Positions 1-8,228 of a stretch of 64,000 nucleotides of DNA are shown piece by piece. Origin of the DNA: Selenomonadales bacterium (GTDB lineage: Bacteria > Bacillota > Clostridia > Christensenellales > QALW01). Position 1 is the stretch's first letter. The number at the start of each line of letters is the position of its first letter. The stretch covers positions 62,001-126,000 of the forward strand of contig QALW01000010.1 of NCBI GenBank assembly GCA_003150515.1, in the 5' to 3' direction. The notes beneath the pieces were generated by a model that did not search any database, had not been told where the DNA came from, and worked only from the letters and a program-made list of their open reading frames with translations. The translations under genes were made by a program, and so were the position numbers.

Positions 1-40
1 AGCGCAAATATCTGAGGTTTTTGTTTCTTTTTTCTTTAAA

Positions 41-174
41 AGAGTGTATAATGCTTAGAGCCGGGAGCTTTTTTAAACGGAGCTTTATTTTCTGCAGCGT
101 TTTTAGCTGAACGAGGCCGGTTTTTAATAATAGCCTGCGGCTGCTGAAGCGCCGCGTTAAAAGGAAGGGTTTTT
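41..174 (+). promoter_or_regulatory. metK promoter -10 and leader
   Basis: A TATAAT hexamer lies at 47-52. No good -35 is visible; the stretch before it is T-rich. The leader of about 115 nt before the metK start has G+C-rich patches able to pair locally. I looked for the conserved core of a SAM (S-box) riboswitch and do not see it. The metK ribosome binding site is the AAGGAAGG run just before 175. Confidence 0.45.
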
Positions 175-1353
175 ATGATTAGATTATTTTCAAGCGAATC
201 TGTGACCGAGGGGCATCCGGATAAAGTATGCGATCAGATTTCGGACGGAGTGCTGGACGCTATACTGGCGCAGGATCCCAATGCGCGGGTGGCCTGCGAA
301 AGCATAGCCACGACGGGCATGGTGCTGGTAACGGGGGAAATTTCCTGCGATTGCTATGTGGATATTCCTCAGATTGTGCGCTCTACATTGCTGGAGATTG
401 GCTATAACGGCGAAACGGCCGGCTTTGATGGAAACGCCTGCTCTGTGCTCACTTGTATAGACGAGCAGTCTCCCGATATAGCCATGGGGGTGGATAACGC
501 CATGGAGGCGCGCGCGGGCAGCCAGGACGATTTATTCTCTACCGGCGCGGGGGATCAGGGCATGATGTTCGGATATGCCTGCAATGAAACGGACACTTTT
601 ATGCCTATGCCTATAGAATTGGCTCACAGGCTGACGCGCAGGCTGGCATGGGCGCGCAAAAGCGGGCGGCTTAAATGGCTGAGGCCGGACGGCAAAAGCC
701 TGGTCAGCGTCCGGTATGAGAACGAGAGGCCCGCGGCTGTGGATTCAGTGGTAATATCCGCTCAGCATGATAGCCAGGTGAGCATGGAGATTCTGCGCGA
801 GGGCATAATAGAAGAGGTAATAAAGCCCATTATCCCCGCCGGGCTGATGGATAAAAACGTTAAAATACTGGTCAATCCTACCGGCCGCTTTGTGGTGGGC
901 GGGCCGCACGGGGATTCCGGTTTGACCGGCCGCAAAATTATAGTGGACAGCTACGGCGGATGCGCCCGTCATGGCGGCGGCGCCTTTTCGGGCAAGGATC
1001 CCACTAAAGTGGACCGTTCGGCCGCATATATGGCCCGTTATATTGCTAAGAACATAGTAGCCGCCGGGCTGGCGGATAAATGCGAAATACAGCTTGCTTA
1101 TGCTATAGGGGTGGCTCAGCCCGTTTCAGTTTACTGCGAATGCTTCGGCACTAACAAAATTCCTTTGGACAAGCTGGCCGAGGGCGTGCGCCGGGTTTTT
1201 GACCTTCGCCCCGCCGCTATTATCAGCCGCCTGGATTTGCGCCGTCCTATATATAAGCAGACGGCCGCCTATGGCCATTTCGGCCGCAATGATTTGGATT
1301 TGCCCTGGGAGCGCCTGGACGCGGCTGAGCAGCTCAAAGCCCATTTAAGCTGA
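175..1353 (+). CDS. metK: S-adenosylmethionine synthetase
   Basis: Makes S-adenosylmethionine from methionine and ATP in the cytoplasm; it supplies methyl groups and, in the active methyl cycle, links to the methionine genes at 53.6-58.3 kb. The 392-residue length is normal for MetK. Visible signatures are the N-terminal ATP-binding GHPDKVCDQISD, the GAGDQGMMFGYA loop near residue 122, and the glycine-rich GGGAFSGKDPTKVDRSAAY segment near residue 266. ATG start follows AAGGAAGG. It is monocistronic: an intrinsic terminator follows within 40 nt. Confidence 0.98.
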   Translation: MIRLFSSESVTEGHPDKVCDQISDGVLDAILAQDPNARVACESIATTGMVLVTGEISCDCYVDIPQIVRSTLLEIGYNGETAGFDGNACSVLTCIDEQSPDIAMGVDNAMEARAGSQDDLFSTGAGDQGMMFGYACNETDTFMPMPIELAHRLTRRLAWARKSGRLKWLRPDGKSLVSVRYENERPAAVDSVVISAQHDSQVSMEILREGIIEEVIKPIIPAGLMDKNVKILVNPTGRFVVGGPHGDSGLTGRKIIVDSYGGCARHGGGAFSGKDPTKVDRSAAYMARYIAKNIVAAGLADKCEIQLAYAIGVAQPVSVYCECFGTNKIPLDKLAEGVRRVFDLRPAAIISRLDLRRPIYKQTAAYGHFGRNDLDLPWERLDAAEQLKAHLS

Positions 1354-1360
1354 AATTAAA

Positions 1361-1397
1361 AGCGCCGCCTTTAAGCCCTAAGGCGGCGCTCTTATTT
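1361..1397 (+). terminator. metK terminator
   Basis: An 11-bp perfect stem (1361-1371 with 1380-1390) is followed by a T-rich run, a typical intrinsic terminator directly after the metK stop. Confidence 0.85.
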
Positions 1398-1468
1398 ATA
1401 AAAGAATATCTTAGTTCCTGATTGCATTGCCTTTAAAAGCAGGCTGTCATGATAAAGGGGGAAGTCAA

Positions 1469-2332
1469 ATGTGGGTGGCTCTGGCTTTCGGCTCGGCGTT
1501 TTTCGCGGGTATAACCGCCGTATTGGCCAAATGCGGGATTCGCAGTACAAATTCTACGGTGGCGACGGCCGTGCGCACGGTGGTTGTCGCGGCTTTTTCC
1601 TGGCTTATGGCGCTGCTGGCGGGCTCCGCGTCTTCTCTGAGCGCGCTTAGTCAAAGGAATTGGCTGTTTTTAATTCTTTCGGGGCTGGCCACGGGCGCGT
1701 CTTGGCTATGCTATTTCAAGGCGCTGCAGCTTGGGGAAATTAATAAAGTGGTGCCTGTGGATAAATCCAGCGTGGTTCTGAGTATGCTGCTGGCAGTCAT
1801 TTTCCTCCATGAAAGCATAAGCTTTTGGGGAGGCGCGGGCATTGTGCTGATTGCCGCCGGCACTTATCTTATGCTTGAAAGAAAGGAGAGCGCCGGAGAA
1901 AAACGCGGAAAAAAGAGCTGGCTGCTCTATGCCGCCGGCTCTGCGCTTTTTGCCAGCCTCACTTCCATTCTGGGCAAAGTGGGCATTTCGGGAGTGGAAT
2001 CCAATCTGGGCACGGCCGTCCGCACTACGGTAGTTTTAGTCATGGCCTGGATTATGGTGCCTGTGTCCGGCCAGATGAAGGCGGTCGGCCAGATTCCTAA
2101 AAAAGAGCTGGGCTTTATTCTGCTTTCGGGAATAAGCACGGGCGCGTCCTGGCTCTTATATTATAAAGCGCTTCAGGACGGGCCTGCCAGCGTAGTTGTG
2201 CCCATTGATAAGCTGAGCATTCTTGTGAGCGTGCTTTTCTCCTATTTTGTCTTTCATGAGAAGCTGTCTTTAAAATCGGGCGCAGGACTGCTTTTGATTG
2301 TTATAGGCACCCTGCTTATGCTTATCCTTTGA
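1469..2332 (+). CDS. EamA/DMT-family membrane transporter
   Basis: A 287-residue integral membrane protein of the drug/metabolite transporter superfamily with about ten hydrophobic segments in two EamA repeats. The two halves are visibly homologous: KCGIRSTNSTVATAVRT in the first is matched by KVGISGVESNLGTAVRT in the second, and both repeat SGxxTGASWLxYxKALQ. The start is set at 1469 because AAAGGGGGAAG lies just before it; an in-frame codon 42 nt upstream has no such site. The substrate cannot be predicted. It is flanked by terminators, so it is probably transcribed alone. Confidence 0.9.
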   Translation: MWVALAFGSAFFAGITAVLAKCGIRSTNSTVATAVRTVVVAAFSWLMALLAGSASSLSALSQRNWLFLILSGLATGASWLCYFKALQLGEINKVVPVDKSSVVLSMLLAVIFLHESISFWGGAGIVLIAAGTYLMLERKESAGEKRGKKSWLLYAAGSALFASLTSILGKVGISGVESNLGTAVRTTVVLVMAWIMVPVSGQMKAVGQIPKKELGFILLSGISTGASWLLYYKALQDGPASVVVPIDKLSILVSVLFSYFVFHEKLSLKSGAGLLLIVIGTLLMLIL

Positions 2333-2353
2333 AACCGGCCTGCTTTTAAAATT

Positions 2354-2405
2354 ATTTCCGCGCGCGGAAATAGTAGGGGCTTTATTTGGAATAAGGCCCG
2401 TTTTC
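2354..2405. terminator. Bidirectional terminator region between convergent genes
   Basis: A perfect 18-bp palindrome (2354-2371) with A/T ends is followed by an imperfect GGGCTTTATT/AATAAGGCCC hairpin. They sit between the transporter and the convergent hexosaminidase and could stop transcription from both sides. Confidence 0.55.
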
Positions 2406-2428
2406 AATAACGGAAATCAGTTCTGCAA

Positions 2429-3826
2429 TCAGTTCTGCGCGCGCCGCAGCGCTTGCTTCAAGGCGCGCATATGCCTGAGCTGCGTGCGCTCCCATTCTTC
2501 CTCGTCCGTTATCTCTTCTGCATTCCAGGTGCGCTCGGCCAGGGCGCCTATGCGTCCGCAGACTAATTCATATTCCTCCATGCAGCCCTTAAGGCTGTCC
2601 TCGTAATCGGCCAGGATATCTCCCCAGGCGCACATCTGTCCGCCCAGCACCTTATATCGGCCGTCTATTTTCAGCCCGTTATAGGCGGCGGAGCATTCCC
2701 ATTTATGTCCCCATTGATGGGTGTCCCATTTGAGTATTTCCTTTGCGCTCCAGCTTATGGAGGGGGAGACGATATATAAAGGCTTCCAGGAGCAGTTAAT
2801 CAGGGTGAAGCCGGCCTGAGCCAGCCTGTCGGCCGTCTGATAATAATTCTCCCAGCTTATAACCAGCGTTTCCCTGGGTATGAGATAATTATATTCTTCT
2901 TTAAATCCTTCCCATACTATGGGAACCCGCCCCAGGCCTAAAATCATTTTGGCGCAGCGCTGTACATAATGCGCATAAAGATGCTGAAGGGAATGGATAT
3001 TATGAAGCCGGCAATAGCGCTGAGTTTTTTCGCAGCTTTCCCAGCCGTCAATTTTGGCCTCGTCCCCGCCTATATGTATATAGGGGGAATAACTGAAAAG
3101 CTCGGCTATTTCCTTAAAGCAGGCTTCAAGCGCGTCAAAAACCCTTTCATCCGCCGGCAGCACGCTGCCCGTTCCGAAGATTTCAGGATAATTGCGCATA
3201 AAGGAAAGGCTGTGCCCGGGCACGTCCATTTCGGGAATCAGGGTTATTCCGCGCTCAAACGCATATTGGCTGAGCGCTTTAAGCTGCTGCTTAGTATAGA
3301 AATATTTGTCGTTGAGTTTGGAAAAGGGGCCTATGGGCAGAGTAAAGGCCTTGTCCTCGGTAAAATGGATTTGCAGGCTGGCGAGCTTAAAATAATAGCA
3401 GATGTCTATATAGTCGTATAAAAAATCTATGCTGTGCTCGCACCGCGCCACGTCTATCATAAGTCCGCGGTAGGGGCAATGGGGCGCGTCCTTTATTTCC
3501 GCTCCTGAAATATAAATCCGGCCGTCGTTTTCCTCGGATAATTGCAGCAGAGTGGCAAAGGCGTGATGAGCGCCTCTTGAATCGGAAGCGGATATAATTA
3601 TCTCGTTATTTCCGCAGCTTATCTCATAGCTTTCGGCTTGAAGCGCCTCGCTGGCTTTTACGGTTATAATTGCTCCGGTGCCGTTGGGCCGGGCATTATA
3701 AAATGCGCTGAGATATTGGCAGAAAGTCTCCTGGCATTGCATAAAATCGCCCCTGACGGCGCCGATGGGGAGCTTTTGGCCGCTTAAGCATATTTCGCGG
3801 GGCTGGGGGGTTAAGATGTATTTCAT
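2429..3826 (-). CDS. Glycoside hydrolase family 20 beta-N-acetylhexosaminidase
   Basis: Predicted to release terminal N-acetyl-hexosamine from glycans or peptidoglycan-derived sugars. The 465-residue protein has an N-terminal beta/alpha domain typical of GH20 (about 1-115), then the catalytic barrel starting at CPYRGLMIDVAR. The hallmark HIGGDEAK, holding the catalytic Asp-Glu pair, lies near residue 252, preceded by IPEMDVPGHS. No signal peptide is evident, suggesting action on imported sugars. Strong AGGAGG before the ATG. No sugar transporter adjoins it. Confidence 0.92.
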   Translation of the reverse strand: MKYILTPQPREICLSGQKLPIGAVRGDFMQCQETFCQYLSAFYNARPNGTGAIITVKASEALQAESYEISCGNNEIIISASDSRGAHHAFATLLQLSEENDGRIYISGAEIKDAPHCPYRGLMIDVARCEHSIDFLYDYIDICYYFKLASLQIHFTEDKAFTLPIGPFSKLNDKYFYTKQQLKALSQYAFERGITLIPEMDVPGHSLSFMRNYPEIFGTGSVLPADERVFDALEACFKEIAELFSYSPYIHIGGDEAKIDGWESCEKTQRYCRLHNIHSLQHLYAHYVQRCAKMILGLGRVPIVWEGFKEEYNYLIPRETLVISWENYYQTADRLAQAGFTLINCSWKPLYIVSPSISWSAKEILKWDTHQWGHKWECSAAYNGLKIDGRYKVLGGQMCAWGDILADYEDSLKGCMEEYELVCGRIGALAERTWNAEEITDEEEWERTQLRHMRALKQALRRAQN

Positions 3827-3922
3827 GCATTTGCCTCCTTTTATTTTTGGGCATTATAGCATATGCGGCGCCGCAGTTCAATACTCTGTATAAAATAATT
3901 TTACCAATATGGCTTTTCATAT

Positions 3923-3962
3923 AAAAAAGCGCGCTCTCCGTTAAAATTTAGGGAGAGCGCGC
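3923..3962 (-). terminator. groEL terminator
   Basis: An 11-bp perfect stem (3929-3939 with 3952-3962); read on the minus strand it is followed by a T run (3923-3928). It lies just past the groEL stop. Confidence 0.88.
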
Positions 3963-3988
3963 CTGGGATTAATTATATGTTCTTCGGA

Positions 3989-5617
3989 TTAATACATTCC
4001 GCCCATTCCGCCCGGAGCTGCGGGAGCCGCCGGTTCAGGCGCGGGAATATCCGCCACAAGGCATTCGGTTGTAAGCATAACGCTGGAAACGCTGGCGGCG
4101 TTCTGGAGAGCGCTGCGGCTGACTTTGGTAGGATCTATTATGCCCTTATCCACCATGTCGCAGTATTCGCCCTTCTTTGCGTCATATCCAAAGCCTACGC
4201 TGCCGTTGCTCATAACTTTGTCTACAACCACCGCTCCGTCTATGCCGGCGTTGGCCGCAATCTGACGGATGGGCTCTTCCAGGGCGCGCGCTATAATCAG
4301 AGCGCCCGTTTTTTCGTCGCCCGAGAGAGTCTCGGCATGAGCGCGCACGGCCTTTATAGCGCTGATAAAGGAAGTGCCGCCGCCGGGAACTATTCCCTCT
4401 TCAACTGCGGCGCGGGTGGCCGCCAGGGCGTCTTCAATGCGCAGCTTGCGTTCTTTCATTTCCACTTCGGTGGCTGCGCCCACATTAATTACGGCTACGC
4501 CGCCGGCCAGCTTGGCAAGACGCTCCTGAAGCTTTTCGCGGTCGTAATCGCTGGTGGTTTCTTCAATCTGAGCCTTGATGGAATTTACGCGGGCTTTGAT
4601 TTCTTCGCTGCTTCCTGCGCCCTCAACTATAGTGGTGTTGTCTTTGTCCACTTTAACCTGGCGGGCGGTGCCCAGCATATCCAGAGTGGCTTCCTTAAGC
4701 TCAAGGCCTATTTCCTCGGAAATTACCTGCCCGCCCGTGAGGATGGCTATATCCTGGAGCATAGCCTTTCTGCGGTCGCCGAAGCCGGGGGCCTTAACGG
4801 CTACGCAGGTGAAAGTGCCGCGGATTTTATTGACCACCAGGGTGGCTAGCGCTTCGCCTTCCACTTCCTCGGCAATTATGAGCAGCTTGCGGCCGCCCTG
4901 AACCACCTGCTCGAGCACGGGGAGGATTTCCTGAATATTGCTGATTTTTTTATCGGTTATAAGAATCAGGGGATTGTCCAGAACCGCTTCCATCTTGTCT
5001 GTGTCGGTAACCATATAGGCCGAGGCGTATCCGCGGTCAAACTGCATGCCTTCAACGATGGAAAGATCGGTTTTCATGGTCTTGGCTTCTTCAACGGTTA
5101 TAACGCCGTCCTTGCCCACTTTTTCCATAGCGTCGGCAATTAATTCGCCTATAGCGTCGTCGCTGGCCGAAATGGCGGCAACCTGAGAAATGGCCGTTTT
5201 GTTTTCAATGGGCTTGGAAATGTTCTTGAGGCTGTCCACAGCCACGTCCACAGCGGACATAATGCCGTTGCGCAGCACCATGGGGTTGGCTCCGGCGGCT
5301 ATGTTCTTAACGCCCTCGTGGAAGATGGCCTGAGCCAGTACGGCCGCGGTGGTCGTGCCGTCTCCGGCTACGTCGTTGGTTTTAACCGAAACCTCTTTAA
5401 CAAGCTGAGCGCCCATGTTCTCAAAGGGATCTTCCAATTCTATTTCCTTGGCTATGGTAACTCCGTCGTTATTAATCAGAGGAGAGCCGTATTTCTTATC
5501 AAGAACTACGTTGCGTCCCTTGGGCCCTAAAGTAATCTTGACGGTGTCCGCCAGTACGTTTACGCCCTTTTCCAGGCTGCGGCGGGCTTCCTCGCCGTAT
5601 TTAAACTGCTTTGCCAT
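3989..5617 (-). CDS. groEL: 60-kDa chaperonin GroEL
   Basis: ATP-dependent protein-folding chamber, working with GroES. At 542 residues it is full length. It starts MAKQFKYGEEAR and shows the ATP-binding GPKGRNVVLDKKYGSP and the DGTTTAAVLAQAI segment. It ends in the flexible GGMGGMY tail typical of GroEL. It lies 20 nt downstream of groES in one operon under CIRCE control, with its own terminator at the end. Confidence 0.99.
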   Translation of the reverse strand: MAKQFKYGEEARRSLEKGVNVLADTVKITLGPKGRNVVLDKKYGSPLINNDGVTIAKEIELEDPFENMGAQLVKEVSVKTNDVAGDGTTTAAVLAQAIFHEGVKNIAAGANPMVLRNGIMSAVDVAVDSLKNISKPIENKTAISQVAAISASDDAIGELIADAMEKVGKDGVITVEEAKTMKTDLSIVEGMQFDRGYASAYMVTDTDKMEAVLDNPLILITDKKISNIQEILPVLEQVVQGGRKLLIIAEEVEGEALATLVVNKIRGTFTCVAVKAPGFGDRRKAMLQDIAILTGGQVISEEIGLELKEATLDMLGTARQVKVDKDNTTIVEGAGSSEEIKARVNSIKAQIEETTSDYDREKLQERLAKLAGGVAVINVGAATEVEMKERKLRIEDALAATRAAVEEGIVPGGGTSFISAIKAVRAHAETLSGDEKTGALIIARALEEPIRQIAANAGIDGAVVVDKVMSNGSVGFGYDAKKGEYCDMVDKGIIDPTKVSRSALQNAASVSSVMLTTECLVADIPAPEPAAPAAPGGMGGMY

Positions 5618-5637
5618 AATTAATCACTCCTTAATTA

Positions 5638-5922
5638 TTATTCTACAACGGCCAGAATGTCGCTCTGGCGGATAACGATATATTCGGTTCCGTCCAGCTT
5701 AACCTCGTTGCCGGCATATTTGCTGTAAATTACCTTATCTCCAACCTTGACCTGCATGGCTATTTCCTTGCCGTCAACGTTTCCGCCGGGGCCGATGGCA
5801 ATTACTTCGGCCATCTGGGGCTTTTCCTTAGCCGCGCCGGGCAGCACGATACCGCTTTTGGTGGTCTCTTCGCTGTCTATGCTTTTGATTACTACTCTGT
5901 CAAACAACGGTCTTATCTTCAT
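5638..5922 (-). CDS. groES: 10-kDa co-chaperonin GroES
   Basis: Lid of the GroEL chamber. The 94-residue protein starts MKIRPLFDRVVIK and contains the mobile-loop region (EETTKSGIVLPGAAKEKPQ) that docks on GroEL, plus GDKVIYSKYAGNEVK. AAAGGAGGG precedes the start. First gene of the groES-groEL operon; the heat-shock operator CIRCE lies 23 nt upstream of its start codon. Confidence 0.99.
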   Translation of the reverse strand: MKIRPLFDRVVIKSIDSEETTKSGIVLPGAAKEKPQMAEVIAIGPGGNVDGKEIAMQVKVGDKVIYSKYAGNEVKLDGTEYIVIRQSDILAVVE

Positions 5923-5944
5923 ATGGATATTCCCTCCTTTATAT

Positions 5945-5971
5945 TTAGCACTCTTAAGCTTGGAGTGCTAA
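5945..5971. promoter_or_regulatory. CIRCE operator (HrcA site)
   Basis: A perfect TTAGCACTC-N9-GAGTGCTAA inverted repeat (5945-5953 and 5963-5971), exactly the CIRCE consensus bound by the heat-shock repressor HrcA. It sits at the expected transcription start of groES-groEL. hrcA itself is not in the window. Confidence 0.97.
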
Positions 5972-5978
5972 CAAGCCT

Positions 5979-6007
5979 ATAATATGCATATTGTCTTTTA
6001 TTAGCAA
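5979..6007 (-). promoter_or_regulatory. groES-groEL promoter
   Basis: On the minus strand TTGCTA (6002-6007), a 17-nt spacer and TATTAT (5979-5984) directly abut CIRCE, the arrangement expected for an HrcA-repressed sigma-A promoter. A second minus-strand match, TTGACA (6121-6126), 17 nt, TAATAG (6098-6103), lies about 120 nt further up and may give a longer transcript. Confidence 0.7.
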
Positions 6008-6185
6008 ACATGCCCTGACATTCTCAAAACCGTTTTAAGGCGATTACAGGCAAATATCTCTTTAAAGCTTTGAAATGCTGGATTTTACGCCCTAAAACTA
6101 TTATTCCCGTTCGTACTGGTTGTCAAACTGCAATCTTTGGAGTAAAATAGCCAAAAGACAGGAATCTTTATGGAAAAGAGGCTTT

Positions 6186-6644
6186 ATGATTATGAATAAA
6201 TGGGACGCGCGGTTTATGGAATTGGCGGAGACCGTGGGCGGATGGTCCAGCTGTTACCGGAGCGGAAGAAAAATAGGAGCGGTAATTGTCCGGGATAAGC
6301 GCATTTTAACTACCGGCTATAACGGCGCGCCCGCCGGACTGCTTTCATGCGCTGAGAGAGGGGAATGCCTCAGAGACCAAATGGGCATACCTTCAGGCAC
6401 CCGCCATGAGCTCTGCTATGCCATACATGCCGAGCAGAACGCGCTTATTCAGGCCGCCAAGCTGGGCGTGAGCGTTCAGGGGGCCACCCTTTACTGCACT
6501 CATCAGCCCTGCACCATATGCACGAAGCTTATTATAAACGCGGGCATAGCGCGTATAGTATATAAATATCCCTATCCGGACGAATTTGCCCAGGCCCTGC
6601 TTAAGCAGGCTGAAGTGCAGGTGGACGTATTTTCAGAGCTATAA
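6186..6644 (+). CDS. dCMP deaminase (ComEB family)
   Basis: Zinc enzyme that converts dCMP to dUMP for thymidylate synthesis. The 152-residue protein carries both halves of the cytidine/deoxycytidylate deaminase zinc site: HAEQNA (zinc His and proton-shuttle Glu) and PCTICTKL (two zinc Cys). Two further Cys upstream (LSCAERGECLR) match the second zinc-binding part of the family. The start is placed at 6186, after AAAAGAGG; a second ATG six bases on is also possible. A hairpin terminator follows. Confidence 0.93.
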   Translation: MIMNKWDARFMELAETVGGWSSCYRSGRKIGAVIVRDKRILTTGYNGAPAGLLSCAERGECLRDQMGIPSGTRHELCYAIHAEQNALIQAAKLGVSVQGATLYCTHQPCTICTKLIINAGIARIVYKYPYPDEFAQALLKQAEVQVDVFSEL

Positions 6645-6661
6645 GCGGCTTTATATTGCCG

Positions 6662-6702
6662 GCGCGCCCTCCGGGCTTTAAAAATTCGGAGGGCGCGCTT
6701 TT
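6662..6702 (+). terminator. Terminator after the dCMP deaminase gene
   Basis: A 12-bp perfect stem (6662-6673 with 6687-6698) followed by TTTTA. Confidence 0.85.
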
Positions 6703-6750
6703 ATATTGTTTTTATGAAAAATTAATCTGCGCTTTAAAGGGGGCAAAGGG

Positions 6751-6839
6751 CGGGGCGGCGCTGCGCAGGCGCTTTAGCGCCTGCTGGGGGCGCGCTTTCA
6801 GCGCGCCCCCGCGGCCTTCGGCCGCGCAGCGCCGCCCCG
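6751..6839. repeat. Cloverleaf palindromic repeat A
   Basis: A 16-bp perfect outer stem (6751-6766 with 6824-6839) closes three perfect hairpins: 6767-6782 (6 bp, loop TTTA), 6786-6810 (10 bp, loop TTTCA) and 6811-6825 (6 bp, loop TTC, sharing a base or two with the outer stem). Nearly all paired bases are G or C. It carries the GGGGCGGCGC stem base shared with repeats at 28.5, 40.4 and 61.1 kb. It lies past a separate terminator, so it is not needed to end the upstream gene. Confidence 0.8.
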
Positions 6840-6986
6840 TGATTTTGTTCAGAAGCGAGCCTGAATCTTTCCGCCGTTTTAATTCTGGCAATCCAAGAGC
6901 TTCTACGCTCTAATGCGGCGGGCCGTAACCCCCCTTGGCGCCGGGGCTCTGAATAATTTTAACTGTTTATTTTTTCCGGGTTGATA

Positions 6987-7015
6987 TTGACATAGCGTTA
7001 TATATATGCGATAAT
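6987..7015 (+). promoter_or_regulatory. Promoter upstream of the secreted-protein gene
   Basis: TTGACA (6987-6992), 17-nt spacer, GATAAT (7010-7015). It would give a leader of roughly 260 nt before the gene at 7281. It overlaps the minus-strand micro-ORF at 6998-7060. Confidence 0.6.
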
Positions 7016-7060
7016 TAATACGAGGGATAAAGCGAGCAGAAATGAGCTGAGTTTTTTCAT
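6998..7060 (-). CDS. Possible 20-residue membrane micropeptide or signal-peptide remnant
   Basis: ATG at 7060 preceded by AAGGAG (7071-7076) encodes MKKLSSFLLALSL and seven more hydrophobic residues before a stop. It reads like a bare signal peptide: two lysines, then a hydrophobic core. A second strong site (GAGGAGGTGAAT, about 7140-7151) just upstream on the same strand precedes an ATG that hits a stop after three codons. These could be tiny membrane peptides, an attenuator leader, or the decayed start of a lost gene. Very short, so chance cannot be excluded. Confidence 0.3.
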   Translation of the reverse strand: MKKLSSFLLALSLVLIIAYI

Positions 7061-7280
7061 CAGGATCTATCTCCTTAATTTAGTTTTCAATTCCGGACAT
7101 TTTACGAGGGGCGCTTATTCAGCGCTTACAGCACCATTGGATTCACCTCCTCGCCTCTGACCATACGCTTTTTTTAAACGGCGATATTTTTTCCTTTATT
7201 GATAGGCAGGGCGCTACTAATTGGATAGTGGCAATAAAAATCAGAAATTCGTAAAAGATGTAGGAAAGGAGAGAAGGATA

Positions 7281-8138
7281 ATGAAGAAAAAGCAGGTAAT
7301 AGCCATAGCGGCGGCATTGGCCGCGGTATTGCTTATGAGCACGGCGGTATACGCCATAGGGAATATGGGCGCGGAAAATAATCAGGCAGGCAATCCGGCT
7401 GAACAGGCGCCTTTGAATACGGCGGGAACTGAAGAAATGGAAGTGCTCCAAACGCTTACGGCCGAGCAGGTGGATATATCTGAATTTTCAGTTCCCTTAG
7501 GCACAAAGGCCGAGCAGATTCTTAGGGAAGCTCTGGTTAAAAAGCCCGGTCAGCAGATGACCGAGCGGGAAATTGAACGCTATAATAATACGCCTGAATC
7601 AATAAAACAGCTTACTTATGAGGAGGCGCGGGAAAAAGAAGCAGAATATAAGGCTATATGGGATAGCTATCAGGAAAATTTTGCTGATAAGGGCTGGGAT
7701 GAACGAAATGAGTTAGATCCTGATGGAGAGCGTTTTGAAGCTTTAGATTTGTATTATGACTATAAAGAGTATGCAGACGCTATATCTACAGGCGTGGAAC
7801 TGGCAAAAACAATGTATGACGAGCTAAAGTGGGAGGCGGAAGATAGTTTGTTTTTTGCCGTTAAGGATGCCGCTAATGCTAAGTTGGATATAGAAATAAA
7901 ATTTAATGCCAATAAAAAGGCTTTGGCTGAATTCTATCTAGCAGTGCTGGCGGATATTGAAGAGGAGCTGGCCTTGCCTGACGCAGACGGAGATAAGTTA
8001 GTGGATGAACTGCGTGTAATGCGGCAGTATTGGAGTTTGCAGTTTGATGTAAATTTAGGGCAGATCAGCCCTGAATTAATGGCCCAATATACTCAGCGCT
8101 ATCAGGCGGGGGAAAGTATAACGGAAATATTAGGCTGA
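7281..8138 (+). CDS. Secreted protein of unknown function
   Basis: 285 residues with a clear signal peptide (MKKKQVIAIAAALAAVLLMS, then TAVYA, cut predicted after AYA). There is no lipobox, so it is probably secreted or surface-retained. The mature part starts with a low-complexity N/Q/A/P stretch, then becomes strongly acidic and helical, with many E, D, K, Y and W and no cysteine. I recognise no domain. Start chosen after AAAGGAGAGAAGG. Codon use of the second half is more A/T-rich than its neighbours, which may hint at different origin or low expression. Ends in a strong terminator. Confidence 0.85.
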   Translation: MKKKQVIAIAAALAAVLLMSTAVYAIGNMGAENNQAGNPAEQAPLNTAGTEEMEVLQTLTAEQVDISEFSVPLGTKAEQILREALVKKPGQQMTEREIERYNNTPESIKQLTYEEAREKEAEYKAIWDSYQENFADKGWDERNELDPDGERFEALDLYYDYKEYADAISTGVELAKTMYDELKWEAEDSLFFAVKDAANAKLDIEIKFNANKKALAEFYLAVLADIEEELALPDADGDKLVDELRVMRQYWSLQFDVNLGQISPELMAQYTQRYQAGESITEILG

Positions 8139-8165
8139 TAAGACGTTGACTCGAATAGGATTATT

Positions 8166-8203
8166 AAAGGGAAAGCTGTTTTTCAGCTTTCCCTTTTGTT
8201 TGC
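8166..8203. terminator. Terminator between convergent genes
   Basis: A 13-bp perfect stem (8166-8178 with 8184-8196) with A run before and T run after, so it can serve both the plus-strand secreted-protein gene and the minus-strand DUF6062 gene. Confidence 0.88.
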
Positions 8204-8228
8204 TGCGCGGTGCGTTTAAATGTTTCGC

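Noticed and set aside
53..174. SAM riboswitch upstream of metK
   Set aside because: The conserved S-box core and its stems cannot be found in this leader.
3977..4849. Long open frame opposite groEL
   Set aside because: It lies antisense to the conserved groEL sequence, has no ribosome binding site, and its residues are what reading the complementary strand of a GC-biased gene gives.
6656..6913. Open frame through cloverleaf repeat A
   Set aside because: It reads through a terminator and perfect palindromes; Arg/Ala/Pro-rich translation is an effect of the GC structure.
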